A stretch of DNA of 64,000 bases, from NCBI RefSeq assembly GCF_017894365.1, contig NZ_CP059467.1, positions 2,294,001 to 2,358,000 of the forward strand. Reading direction: 5' to 3'. This DNA comes from Aromatoleum bremense. GTDB taxonomy: Bacteria > Pseudomonadota > Gammaproteobacteria > Burkholderiales > Rhodocyclaceae. Positions 1 through 9,900 of the stretch are shown one piece after another (within the stretch, counting starts at the first letter, position 1; each line of letters opens with the position of its first letter). The notes beneath the pieces were generated by a model that did not search any database, was not told where the DNA came from, and saw nothing but the letters and a program-made list of their open reading frames with translations. The position numbers were made by a program, and so were the translations under genes.

Positions 1-1852
1 CGTTTTCCCACGGCCGCGTTTCCTCAAGCAGATCGAGGACTTCCAGCGCGACGGCGGCGCCGAGCGGATTGCCGCCGAACGTCGAGCCGTGGTCGCCGGG
101 GTGGAACACGTCCATGACTCGCGCGTCGGCGAGGAACGCCGACACCGGCAGCAGGCCGCCGCCGAGCGCCTTGCCGAGGATCAGCCCGTCCGGATGCACG
201 CCTTCGTGCTCGCACGCGAGCAGCCGGCCGGTGCGCCCGAGCCCGGTCTGCACTTCATCGACGATCAAGAGCACGTCGCGCCGGCGGCAGATCTCGGCGC
301 AGCGAGCCAGATAGCCGTCGGGCGGCACGATGATGCCGCCTTCGCCCTGGACCGCCTCGACGAGGAAGGCCGCGGTGTCCGGCGTGATCGCCGCTTCGAG
401 CGCGTCGGCGTCGCCGTACGGGATCAGCTTGAAGCCGGGCGGGAACGGCCCGAAGCCGTCGCGGTACTGCGCCTCCGACGACATGCCGACGATCGCGGTC
501 GAACGGCCGTGGAAGTTGCCCTGGCAGGCAATAATTTCGGCGCGGTCCGCAGCGACGCCCTTGACCTTGTACGCCCACTTGCGCGCCGCCTTGAGCGCGG
601 TTTCGACGGCTTCTAGGCCGGTGTTGACGGGCAGCGCCCGCTCGAAGCCGAACAGCGCGCACAGCCGCTCGAGCAGCAGCGGCAGGCGGTCGTTCGAGTA
701 CGCACGCGAGGTCAGCGCGAGGCGCTGCGCCTGGTCGTTGAGCGCGCGCAGCAGGCGCGGGTGGGCGTGACCGAAGCTCACCGCCGAATACGCGCTCATC
801 ATGTCGAGGTAGCGCCGCCCCTCGACGTCCCACAGCCACACGCCATTGCCGCGATGGAACACCACCGGCAGCGGCGCGTAGTTGTGCGCGCCGAAATGCT
901 GTTCCTTGGCGCGCAGCAGCGCAGTGCCCGGGCCGAGCGCGGCGCCGGCGAATTCGGCGATCCAGCCGGCGCCCGCGCCGAGCGGATCGAGTTCGGGCAC
1001 GTATTCGACGATCTCGAATGCCGCGAAGTCGGGGCACGCGCGCAGCGCGAGCAGCGCGTCGGAAAGCTCGTCGGCCGCGAGACCGCCGCTTTCGAGACAT
1101 GTCACCGCCGGAAAGATCGCCGGATCGAGCGCGTCGAGATCGAGCGTGACGCCGAACGCAGCGGTGTTGCGCCGCACGACGCCGAGCGCGTCGGAGAATA
1201 CCGCCGACAGCCCCCGCTCGCGGATCGTCGCCATGTCGAAGATCGTCACGCCGAGCCGCTGCAGGCGCTCGAACTCTTCCGGTTCCCACGAGCGCGCGCC
1301 GATGATGCAGACGTTGCGCGGGTCGAGGCGCGGGCCGGGGATGCCGGTCAGCAGCGGATCGCCTTCGCCGAGCACTGCCGCGAGCGGCATGCCGTGGATG
1401 TTGCCGGAATGGGTGCTGGCGTCGGTGTGGCTGTCGAGGTGGGCGTCGATCCAGATCAGCCCGAGCGTGCCGCGCGCCGCGACGCGGCTGGCGATCGCCG
1501 GCCAGGTGCCGACCGCGATCGCATGGTCGCCGCCGAGGATCAGCGGGAAGCGCGCCGGGTCGAGCGCGGCGAGTTGGTCGGCGACGCTGCGTGCCAGGTC
1601 GCCGACGCTCTTCAGGCGTTCCTCCATCGACGCGCCCGGCGCCGCTGAGTCGTGCGGCAGCAGCGTTTGCTCCCATGTTGCGGTGATGCCGAGGCCGCGC
1701 AGCCGCGCGACGAGGCCGGACGCCTGCAGCGCCGCGGGGCCCGCGTCGGGGCCGCTTGCGGGCGCGCCAAGCGCCGACGCGACGCCGAGGATGCTGACAG
1801 CGGCATGCGTCGCGGAATCGTTCGAGATATGAAGCGGGGCTGAATGCGTCAT
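1..1852 (-). CDS. Arginase-ornithine aminotransferase fusion protein (3' end outside window)
   Basis: One uninterrupted reading frame of 617 codons starts with ATG at 1852, preceded by a GGGAGG ribosome site, and runs off the left edge without a stop. Residues 1 to about 300 are an arginase/ureohydrolase: GGDHAIAVG, DAHLDSH, SGNIHGMP and a DLDALDP motif supply the manganese ligands. From about residue 300 the same frame continues directly into a class III aminotransferase of the ornithine aminotransferase type, beginning QHFGAHNYAPLPVV. It carries a DEVQTGLGRTG block and GKALGGG, whose Lys is the expected PLP Schiff-base residue. The frame across the junction (about 900-960) was checked by hand. 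The expected reactions are arginine to ornithine plus urea, then ornithine to glutamate semialdehyde. About 100 C-terminal residues lie outside the window. No arginine-uptake or proline gene is next to it here. Confidence 0.88.
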   Translation of the reverse strand, partial: MTHSAPLHISNDSATHAAVSILGVASALGAPASGPDAGPAALQASGLVARLRGLGITATWEQTLLPHDSAAPGASMEERLKSVGDLARSVADQLAALDPARFPLILGGDHAIAVGTWPAIASRVAARGTLGLIWIDAHLDSHTDASTHSGNIHGMPLAAVLGEGDPLLTGIPGPRLDPRNVCIIGARSWEPEEFERLQRLGVTIFDMATIRERGLSAVFSDALGVVRRNTAAFGVTLDLDALDPAIFPAVTCLESGGLAADELSDALLALRACPDFAAFEIVEYVPELDPLGAGAGWIAEFAGAALGPGTALLRAKEQHFGAHNYAPLPVVFHRGNGVWLWDVEGRRYLDMMSAYSAVSFGHAHPRLLRALNDQAQRLALTSRAYSNDRLPLLLERLCALFGFERALPVNTGLEAVETALKAARKWAYKVKGVAADRAEIIACQGNFHGRSTAIVGMSSEAQYRDGFGPFPPGFKLIPYGDADALEAAITPDTAAFLVEAVQGEGGIIVPPDGYLARCAEICRRRDVLLIVDEVQTGLGRTGRLLACEHEGVHPDGLILGKALGGGLLPVSAFLADARVMDVFHPGDHGSTFGGNPLGAAVALEVLDLLEETRPWEN

Positions 1853-1986
1853 GACATCCTCCCAGGCCGCAGCTGCGGACGAACAAGTCAAAATGCTTGA
1901 CGGTTCGACGTGGGCGACAGGGATTCGTTCAGCCGCCGCAACGCGTGGCGCCGCGTCGACTGCGCCCGGGCTCCCGGCGCGGCCGC

Positions 1987-3516
1987 TCAGGCGAAGCCGC
2001 GGTACAGCTCGATCGTGACGATCGCCGCGAGCAGCAGCGCGACGACGGCGAGCAGGCGCCCCTGAAAACGCTGCGCCGCGGTGAGGCGATCGAGCTGCTC
2101 GCGCTGGACGGCGTGGTGCAGCGCCGGCTCGACCAGCGCCTGATGCATCAGGCGCGGCAGCTGCGGCAGCGTGCCGGCCCACGCCGGCGCCTCGTCGCGC
2201 ACGCCGCGCAGCAGCGCGCGCCAGCCCATGCGCTCGTCCATCCAGCGTTCGAGGAACGGCTTCGCGGTCTTCCACAGATCGAGATCCGGGTCGAGCTGGC
2301 GGCCGAGGCCCTCGATGTTCAGCAGCGTCTTCTGCAGCAGCACGAGCTGCGGCTGCACTTCCATCTCGAAACGGCGCGCGGTCTGGAACAGGCGCAGCAA
2401 GGTCTTGCCGAACGAGATGTCCTTCAGCGGGCGGTCGAAGATCGGCTCGCAGACCGCGCGGATCGCCCCTTCGAACTCGTCGACGCGGGTGTGCGCAGGC
2501 ACCCAGCCGGCTTCGATGTGCGCGCGCGCGACGCGGTTGTAGTCGCGCTTGAAGAAAGCGAGGAAGTTCTGCGCGAGGTAGTTCTTGTCGACTTCGGTCA
2601 GCGTGCCGACGATGCCGAAGTCGAGCGCGATATAGCGTCCGTCGGCATGCACGAAGATGTTGCCCGGATGCATGTCGGCGTGGAAGAAGCCGTCGCGGAA
2701 CACTTGCGTGAAGAAGATCTCGACGCCGGCGCGCGACAGCCGCGACAGGTCCGTGCCCTGCGCGCGCAGCGTCGCGAGCTGCGAGATCGGCACGCCGTGC
2801 ATGCGCTCCATGACCATCACCGACTTGCCGCACCAGTCCCAATAGACTTCGGGCACGACGAGGAGCAGGGAGTCCTTGAAATTGCGCCGCAGCTGCGAAC
2901 AGTTGGCCGCTTCGCGCATCAGGTCGAGCTCGTCGTGCAGGTATTTGCTGAACTCGGCGACCACTTCGCGCGGCTTGAGCCGCCGGCCTTCGACCCACAG
3001 CCGGTCGAGCAGCATCGCCGCGGTCTCGAGCAGCGCGAGGTCGTGCTCGATGACGCGCTCGATGCCGGGGCGCAGGATCTTGACCGCGACTTCGGTGCCG
3101 TCGGGCAACCGGGCGAAATGCACTTGCGCGACCGAAGCGGAGGCGACCGGGGTGCGGGCGAAATCGACGAAGACGTCGTCGACCGGCCGCCCGTAGAAGT
3201 CCTCGAGGACTTTCAGTGCCTGCTCGGTCGGGAACGGCGGCACGCGGTCCTGCAGCAGCGCGAGCTCGTCGGCGAGGTCGGTCGGCAAGAGGTCGCGGCG
3301 TGTCGACAGCATCTGGCCGAACTTGACGAAAATCGGGCCGAGCGACTCGAGCGCCTGGCGCAGTCGCACGCCGCGCGGCGCCGACGGGCGGCGCCAGAAA
3401 AACACGACGTGCCACAGCCGCAGCAGCCGGCCGCTCGGATCGGCGTCGAGCACCATCTGGTCGAGGCCGAAACGCAGGCCCACGGTGACGATCTTGGCGA
3501 GGCGGAACAGGCGCAC
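1987..3516 (-). CDS. ubiB: UbiB-family atypical kinase, ubiquinone biosynthesis
   Basis: A 509-residue protein with the usual length and order of UbiB (ABC1/ADCK family). The diagnostic KxGQ loop is [14 protein letters not shown] near residue 66, the nucleotide-binding Lys lies in VAVKILRPG, and the catalytic segment is [11 protein letters not shown] followed by the metal-binding DFG in ALDFGIVG. Two hydrophobic C-terminal helices (about 465-509) anchor it to the inner membrane. UbiB is needed for the C5 hydroxylation stage of ubiquinone synthesis and is now regarded as an ATPase that extracts lipid intermediates. It stands alone rather than in a ubiE-ubiJ-ubiB string and is divergent from argS. 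Confidence 0.95.
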   Translation of the reverse strand: MRLFRLAKIVTVGLRFGLDQMVLDADPSGRLLRLWHVVFFWRRPSAPRGVRLRQALESLGPIFVKFGQMLSTRRDLLPTDLADELALLQDRVPPFPTEQALKVLEDFYGRPVDDVFVDFARTPVASASVAQVHFARLPDGTEVAVKILRPGIERVIEHDLALLETAAMLLDRLWVEGRRLKPREVVAEFSKYLHDELDLMREAANCSQLRRNFKDSLLLVVPEVYWDWCGKSVMVMERMHGVPISQLATLRAQGTDLSRLSRAGVEIFFTQVFRDGFFHADMHPGNIFVHADGRYIALDFGIVGTLTEVDKNYLAQNFLAFFKRDYNRVARAHIEAGWVPAHTRVDEFEGAIRAVCEPIFDRPLKDISFGKTLLRLFQTARRFEMEVQPQLVLLQKTLLNIEGLGRQLDPDLDLWKTAKPFLERWMDERMGWRALLRGVRDEAPAWAGTLPQLPRLMHQALVEPALHHAVQREQLDRLTAAQRFQGRLLAVVALLLAAIVTIELYRGFA

Positions 3517-3637
3517 GGGAGGGGGTGAAAGAGGGAAACCGCGGACTTTAGCCCGAAAGGCGGGGCGGCGAAAGGCACAATCGGGCGCAACCGCGCGCGA
3601 ACTGCGAAGCGCGGCGGGTCCGGTGGGGCCGATCCGT

Positions 3638-3643
3638 TATAAT
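3638..3643 (+). promoter_or_regulatory. Probable -10 element of argS promoter
   Basis: A perfect TATAAT hexamer lies 29 bases before the argS start, in the divergent gap between ubiB and argS. The -35 region at 17-base spacing (3615-3620) is a poor match to TTGACA, so strength is uncertain. Confidence 0.5.
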
Positions 3644-3671
3644 TCAGCCCTTTTACGATTTCCCGAGTGCC

Positions 3672-5435
3672 ATGAGCGCCGATTCGAAAGTACAACTCAC
3701 CGCCTTGCTGCGCGCCGCGCTCAAGAGCATCGCGCCGGAACTGGCCGATACGCCGATCCACCTCGAACGGCCGAAACAGGCCGGCCACGGCGATTTCGCG
3801 ACGAACCTCGCGCTGCAGCTCGCGAAACCGCTGCGCCGCCGCCCGCGCGAGCTTGCGGAGTTGCTGCTCGCCGAGCTGCCGCGCTCCACGCTCGTCGCGG
3901 CGACCGAAGTTGCCGGCGCCGGGTTCATCAACTTCACGCTCGCCGCCGGCGCGAAGACCGCGGCGGTGCGCGTGGTGCTCGAGCGCGGTGCCGATTTCGG
4001 CCGCGGTCCGCGCAACGGCACCAGCGTGCAGCTCGAGTTCGTCTCGGCGAACCCGACCGGCCCGCTGCACGTCGGCCACGGCCGTGGCGCGGCCTACGGC
4101 GCGTCGCTTGCCGCGGTGCTCGATTTCGCCGGCTCGGACGTGACCCGCGAGTACTACATCAACGACGCCGGCCGCCAGATGGACATCCTCGCGCTGTCGA
4201 CGTGGCTGCGCTATCTCGCGCTGTATGGCGTCGACATCCCGTTTCCGCCGAACGCCTACCAGGGCGACTACGTCATCGACATGGCGCGCGCGCTGCGCGA
4301 GGGGCACCAGGACCGCTTCGCCGGCTTCACCGCCGAACAGATCCTCGCAGGCAGCCCCGGTCTGCCGCTCGCCGAGCGCAAGGACGACGAGGCGAAGACG
4401 CAGCGCGAGGATCACCTCGACGCGCTGATCGCCAACGCCAAGCGCCTGCTCGGCGAGGACTACCACTTCGTGCACGGCTTCGCGCTCAACGAGCAGCTCG
4501 GCGACGGCCGCGAGGATCTCGAAGAATTCGGCGTGCATTTCGACAAGTGGTTCTCGGAGAAGAGCCTGTTCGACACCGGGCTCGTGGACCGCGCGGTCGC
4601 CGAGCTCGAAAAGTGCGGCCACGTGTATCTGCAGGACGGCGCGAAGTGGTTCCGCTCGACCGCGTTCGGCGACGAGAAGGACCGTGTCGTGCAGCGCGAG
4701 AACGGCCTGTACACGTATTTCGCGTCCGACATCGCGTACCACCTGAACAAGTACGAGCGCGGCTACGACCGCATCATCGACATCTGGGGCGCCGACCACC
4801 ACGGCTACATCCCGCGCGTCAAGGGCGCGATCGCCGCGCTCGGCCTGCCGCCGGAAAAGCTCGAGGTGACGCTGGTGCAGTTCGCGGTGCTGTATCGCAA
4901 CGGCCAGAAGGCGTCGATGTCGACGCGCTCGGGCGAATTCGTCACGCTGCGCGAACTGCGCCGCGAAGTCGGCAACGACGCGTGCCGCTTCTTCTACGTG
5001 CTGAGAAAGAGCGACCAGCACCTCGATTTCGACCTCGACCTGGCGAAAAGCCAGAGCAACGAGAACCCGGTGTATTACGTGCAGTACGCGCATGCGCGGG
5101 TGTGCTCGGTGCTGCAGCAGTGGGGCGGCGAGGCGGCCGAACTGCGCGCCGCGCAACTGGATCTTCTCGAAAACGAGCGTGAGCTCGCGCTGTGTGCGCG
5201 CCTCGGCAGCTTCCCCGAGCTGGTCCAGAACGCCGCCGCGGACTACGCGCCGCACCAGGTTGCGTTCTACCTGAAGGACCTCGCGGCGGAGTTCCACAGC
5301 TGGTACAACGCCGAGCGCATGCTCGTCGACGATCCCGCGCTGCGTCTGGCGCGGCTCGCGCTGGCGGCAGCGGTGCGGCAGGTGCTGGCCACCGCGCTGG
5401 CGCTGCTCGGCGTGTCCGCCCCGCAGTCGATGTAA
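3672..5435 (+). CDS. argS: Arginyl-tRNA synthetase
   Basis: A 587-residue class I aminoacyl-tRNA synthetase. The HIGH-like signature is HVGHG near residue 133 and the KMSKS equivalent is KASMSTR near residue 415, the degenerate form common in ArgRS. An N-terminal Arg-tRNA synthetase additional domain (about 1-90, with the typical GDFATN segment) and the C-terminal DALR anticodon-binding domain (about 460-587) complete the family architecture. It charges tRNA-Arg with arginine in the cytoplasm. The following SPOR gene starts 24 bases after its stop and is probably co-transcribed. Confidence 0.97.
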   Translation: MSADSKVQLTALLRAALKSIAPELADTPIHLERPKQAGHGDFATNLALQLAKPLRRRPRELAELLLAELPRSTLVAATEVAGAGFINFTLAAGAKTAAVRVVLERGADFGRGPRNGTSVQLEFVSANPTGPLHVGHGRGAAYGASLAAVLDFAGSDVTREYYINDAGRQMDILALSTWLRYLALYGVDIPFPPNAYQGDYVIDMARALREGHQDRFAGFTAEQILAGSPGLPLAERKDDEAKTQREDHLDALIANAKRLLGEDYHFVHGFALNEQLGDGREDLEEFGVHFDKWFSEKSLFDTGLVDRAVAELEKCGHVYLQDGAKWFRSTAFGDEKDRVVQRENGLYTYFASDIAYHLNKYERGYDRIIDIWGADHHGYIPRVKGAIAALGLPPEKLEVTLVQFAVLYRNGQKASMSTRSGEFVTLRELRREVGNDACRFFYVLRKSDQHLDFDLDLAKSQSNENPVYYVQYAHARVCSVLQQWGGEAAELRAAQLDLLENERELALCARLGSFPELVQNAAADYAPHQVAFYLKDLAAEFHSWYNAERMLVDDPALRLARLALAAAVRQVLATALALLGVSAPQSM

Positions 5436-5458
5436 CGACGTAACGTCCGGAGAATCCC

Positions 5459-6034
5459 GTGAGCCGCGCCCCCAAGTCCCGGCCGACAACCGGCCGCCCG
5501 CCCGCGAAAAGCGGCGGCGGCGTGGTCGTCGGCATCTTCATCGGCCTGATCCTAGGCGCGCTGTTCGCGGCCGGAGCCGCGTGGTGGTTCACCCGCTCGT
5601 CGCCTTTCCAGACGCCGCAAGGCAGCGTGCCCAGCCGCGTGCCGTCGGCGCCGGACCAGCCGCCGGTGTCGCTGCCGGGCAAGCCGGGCGACCGTCCTGT
5701 CGTCAAGCCCGACTTCGAGTTCTACAAGATCCTGCCGCAGGGCAATGTGGCGCCGGCCGAAGTCCCGCCCGCCCCGCCGCCCGCAGCCCCCGTCGCCGAG
5801 CGGCTGTACCTGCAGATCGGCGCTTTCGAGAATCCCGCCGAAGCCGACAACCTCAAGGCGAGGCTCGCGCTCGCCGGCATCGAGGCGAGCGCGCAGCGGG
5901 CGCAGCTGCCCGACGGACGCACGATGCACCGCGTGCGGATCGGGCCGTTCGCCAAGCCGGAAGACATGAACCCGGTGCGCACGCGGCTCGCCGAGGCCGG
6001 CTTCACCGGGACCGTCGTGAAGGCCAGCCCCTGA
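5459..6034 (+). CDS. SPOR-domain membrane protein
   Basis: A 191-residue protein starting at GTG with a CCGGAG site eight bases upstream. A short basic, Pro-rich cytoplasmic tail is followed by one transmembrane helix (about 22-44), a long Pro-rich linker (about 50-112) and a C-terminal SPOR domain (about 115-190, beginning LYLQIGAFENPAEAD). SPOR domains bind denuded septal peptidoglycan. Topology is that of FtsN-like or DedD-like proteins, and an argS-SPOR-dsbA order is common in betaproteobacteria. Overall it resembles FtsN in layout but has no clear FtsN essential motif, so no gene symbol is given. Confidence 0.85.
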   Translation: MSRAPKSRPTTGRPPAKSGGGVVVGIFIGLILGALFAAGAAWWFTRSSPFQTPQGSVPSRVPSAPDQPPVSLPGKPGDRPVVKPDFEFYKILPQGNVAPAEVPPAPPPAAPVAERLYLQIGAFENPAEADNLKARLALAGIEASAQRAQLPDGRTMHRVRIGPFAKPEDMNPVRTRLAEAGFTGTVVKASP

Positions 6035-6125
6035 TTCGCGGCTCCATGCCGCCGGCACGGGCGTTTGCGGGAACGTCCGCCCGCGGCCGCCGTCCGAGAC
6101 CCTGTCATCAACCCGGGAGCAATGC

Positions 6126-6776
6126 ATGAATCGTCGTCTCGCCCTCAAGCAACTTGTCGCGCTCGGCGCGCTGTCCACGCTGGGCGCCTCCGCCTCCGCC
6201 CCTGTCTTCGCCCAGCGGGAGGCTTTCCAGACGCTGGGTACGAAGGTGCCGACCGAAGTCGCGGGCAAGGTCGAAGTGATTGAGTTCTTTTCCTACGGCT
6301 GCCCGCACTGCCACGACTTCGAACCGCTGCTCAACGGCTGGGTGAAGAAGCTGCAGGGCGACGTGAGCTTCGTCAAGGTGCCGATCACGTTCAACCGTCC
6401 CGAATGGACGGCGCTGGCGCGGCTCTACTACACGCTTGAAGCGATGGGCCAGGCCGAAGAGAAGGGGCCGGCGGTGTTTGCCGCGATCCATGAGCAGAAG
6501 CAGCCGCTGTATCGGGACGATGCGCTGATGCAGTGGGCGGCGGGCGCCGGCCTCGACAGCAAGCGCTTCGGCGACATCTACAAGTCGTTCGGCGTGCAGT
6601 CGAAAGTGCAGCGCTCGAACCAGATCGCGGCGGCCTACAAGGTCAGCGGCGTGCCGATGATGGCCGTCGACGGCCGCTACACCGTTTCCGCGAGCTCGGC
6701 GGGCGGATTCGAGCAGATGCTCAAGGAAGTCGACCAGCTGATCGCGCGCTCGCGCAGCGAGCAGAAAAAAGGCTGA
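6126..6776 (+). CDS. dsbA: Periplasmic thiol:disulfide interchange protein DsbA
   Basis: A 216-residue precursor with a signal peptide (about 1-30, ending ASAPVFAQ) followed by a thioredoxin fold with an inserted helical domain. The active site is GCPHC at about residues 58-62, identical to the DsbA CPHC, and the cis-Pro loop is SGVPMM near residue 178. It oxidises cysteine pairs in exported proteins and is re-oxidised by DsbB. It sits 92 bases after the SPOR gene, with a GGGAGCA site before ATG. The following 168 bases to the next gene contain no recognisable element. Confidence 0.95.
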   Translation: MNRRLALKQLVALGALSTLGASASAPVFAQREAFQTLGTKVPTEVAGKVEVIEFFSYGCPHCHDFEPLLNGWVKKLQGDVSFVKVPITFNRPEWTALARLYYTLEAMGQAEEKGPAVFAAIHEQKQPLYRDDALMQWAAGAGLDSKRFGDIYKSFGVQSKVQRSNQIAAAYKVSGVPMMAVDGRYTVSASSAGGFEQMLKEVDQLIARSRSEQKKG

Positions 6777-6944
6777 ACTTCGCCACGGCGCGCAGCCACC
6801 GGCCGACCCGCGCGGCCGGATAACCCTACCGGGTAAAAGCTTCTTTCGCCGGGCGCCCGATCCGCGTATCGTTTTCGGCGGAAGCGGGTCGGCGTCCGTA
6901 TGACGTCGCGTTGCACAGCCCGTCTTCGACAAACGGAGGCAGCG

Positions 6945-9900
6945 ATGCAGTCACTTCAGGCGGACGTCGACGCCGCGCAATTCGACGCGGTTCTGGAACA
7001 GATCGCGAACAAGTTGCCGGCCGACCAGGCGGCGCTCATCGAGCCGTTCGCGCGGCGCTGGTTCGGCCAGGTCGCGCCGGAGGATCTCGTCGACCGCTCG
7101 GTCGACGACCTGTACGGCGCCGTGGTCAGCCACTGGCAGTTCGTGCGCAAGCATCGCGGCGGCACGCGCTTGCGCGTGTACAACCCGAAGCTCGAAGAGC
7201 ACGGCTGGGAATCCACACACACCGTCGTCGAAATCGTCAATGACGACATGCCGTTCCTCGTCGATTCGATCACGATGGAAGTCAACCGGCAGGGGCTCAC
7301 GCTGCACCTGATCATCCATCCGGTGATGCGTGTCGTGCGCGACGAAGCGGGCCAGTACCTCGGAATCGCCGAAGACGGCGACACGCGGGGGCATTACGAG
7401 TCGATCATCCACGTCGAAGTCGACCGGCGCACCGAAGCGGACGACGTCGACGCGCTGCGCAGCGGGCTCGAGCGCGTGCTTGCCGACGTGCGCGCGGCGG
7501 TCACCGACTGGCCGGCGATGCAGCAGCGCGTGGTCGAGATCATCCAGGGTATCGAGCAGGACCCGCCGCCGGTCCCGCCGGACGAGGTCGCGGAGACGGT
7601 GGCTTTTCTGAAGTGGCTGCTGGACGAGAACATCGTGCTGCTCGGCTGCCGCGACTACGAGCTGGTCGCCGCCGACGGCGACAGCGAACTGCGCATCCGG
7701 CCCGGCTCGGGGTTCGGCTTGCTGCGGCAACGTCCGGGAGAGAACGTGTCGCGCTCGTTCGCCGCGCTGCCGATGAACCTCAAGGCGACGCTGCCGAATC
7801 TGCCGGTGCTGCTGACCGTGACCAAGTCGAACACGCGCTCGACCGTGCATCGGCCGGGGTTCATCGACCGGTTCAGCGTCAAGGTGTTCGACGAGAACGG
7901 CCACGCGCGCGCCGAGCGCCGTGTGATCGGGTTGCTCGCGTCGACCGCGTACAGCACCAGCCCGAGGCTGATCCCGTTCCTGCGCCGCAAGGTCGCAGCG
8001 GTCGTCGAGCAGGCCGGCCTGCTGCCGAAGAGCCATGCCGCGAAGGCGTTGCTGACGATCCTCGAACGCTATCCGCGCGACGAGCTGTTCCAGATCTCGA
8101 CGGAGGATCTGTACCACCAGGCGATGGGCATCCTGCGGCTCGGCGAGCGCCAGCGCACGCGCCTTTTCGTCCGCACCGACCCGTTCGCGCGCTTCGTCTC
8201 GTGCCTGATCTACGTGCCGCGCGAGCACTACAACACCGACCAGCGGCTGCGCATGCAGGCGGTGCTGATGGAAGCGTTCAACGGCAGCAGCTCCGAGTTC
8301 GACGTGCAGTTCTCCGAATCGGCACTGGCGCGCATCCTGATCATCGTGCGCACGCGCGACTCGACGATTCCGCCGTTCGACGTGCACGAACTCGAGCAGC
8401 GGCTGGCGCGGGCGACGCGGCGCTGGGAAGACGAGCTGCAGCGCGCGATCCTCGAACACTGCGGCGAGGAGCGCGGCATGGCGCTGCTGCGCCGCTACGC
8501 CGACGGTTTCCCGGCCGGCTACCGCGAAGAATACGCGCCGCGCGTCGCGGTGTTCGACATCGAACAGATGGAGTCGCTCGCCGATGACCGCGACCTCGGC
8601 ATGAGCCTCTACATCCCGCTCGAAGCGCCGCCGGGACGCCTGAACTTCAAGATGTACCGCGTCGGCGCGCCGGTGCCGCTGTCGCAGAGCCTGCCGATGC
8701 TCGAACGCATGGGCGTGCGCGTCATCGACGAGAAGCCGTCGGAGATCGAGCGCCAGGACGGGCGCTGCGTGTGGATCCACGATTTCGGGCTGGCATATGC
8801 GGGCGCCGAAGAGCTGAACATCGACCGCGTGCGCGCGCTGTTCCACGACGCTTTCCTGCATGCGTGGCGCGGCGAGATCGAGAGCGACGACTTCAACCGC
8901 CTGACGCTGCTCGCCGGACTCACGTGGCGCGAGATCGTCGTGCTGCGCGCCTACGCCAAGCACATGCGCCAGGCGGCTTTCACGTTCAGCCAGGCGTACA
9001 TGGAACAGACGCTCGCGGCGCACCCGAAGCTCGCGCGGCAACTGATCGACCTGTTCGCGCTGCGCTTCGACCCGGCAGGCGGCGGCGAGCGCGAGGCGCG
9101 CACGGCGACGCTCGTCGCGAGCATCGAGGCGGCGCTCAACACCGTCGCCAACCTCGACGAGGACCGCATTCTGCGGCAGTTCCTCGCGATGGTGCTGGCG
9201 ACGCTGCGCACCAACTACTACCAGCGCGCGACCGACGGCGGGCCGAAGCCGTACCTGTCGCTGAAGCTCGATCCGCGCCGCATCCCGAACCTGCCGCAGC
9301 CGCTGCCGATGTTCGAGATTTCGGTCTATTCGCCGCGCTTCGAAGGTGTGCATCTGCGCGGCGGGCGCGTGGCGCGCGGCGGGCTGCGCTGGTCCGATCG
9401 CATGGAGGACTTCCGCACCGAGGTGCTCGGCCTGGTGAAGGCGCAGATCGTCAAGAACGCGGTCATCGTGCCGGTCGGCTCGAAAGGCGGCTTTGTCATC
9501 AAGAACCCGCCCGCCGGCGACCGCGAGGCGCTGCTGGCCGAGGGCGTCGAGTGCTACCGGACGTATCTGCGCGGCCTGCTCGACGTGACCGATAACCTCG
9601 TGCAGGGCAAGGTCGTGCCGCCCGTGGATGTGCTGCGCCACGACGAGGACGACCCTTACCTCGTCGTCGCCGCCGACAAGGGAACGGCGACGTTCTCCGA
9701 TCACGCGAACGCGGTGGCGGCCGAATACGGTTTCTGGCTCGGCGACGCGTTCGCGTCCGGCGGCTCCGCGGGCTATGACCACAAGAAGATGGGCATCACC
9801 GCGCGCGGCGCCTGGGAGTCGGTCAAACGCCACTTCCGCGAACTCGGGCTGAACACGCAGGAACAACCGTTCACCGTCGTCGGCATCGGCGATATGTCCG

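Noticed and set aside
255..1886. 543-codon leftward open frame overlapping the arginase-aminotransferase gene
   Set aside because: Arg/Ala-rich translation with no motif; it is the alternate frame of the true gene, which shows arginase and aminotransferase signatures.
3213..5489. 758-codon leftward open frame opposite argS
   Set aside because: Low-complexity, His/Arg/Val-rich translation typical of antisense frames in GC-rich DNA; argS and ubiB fully explain the region.
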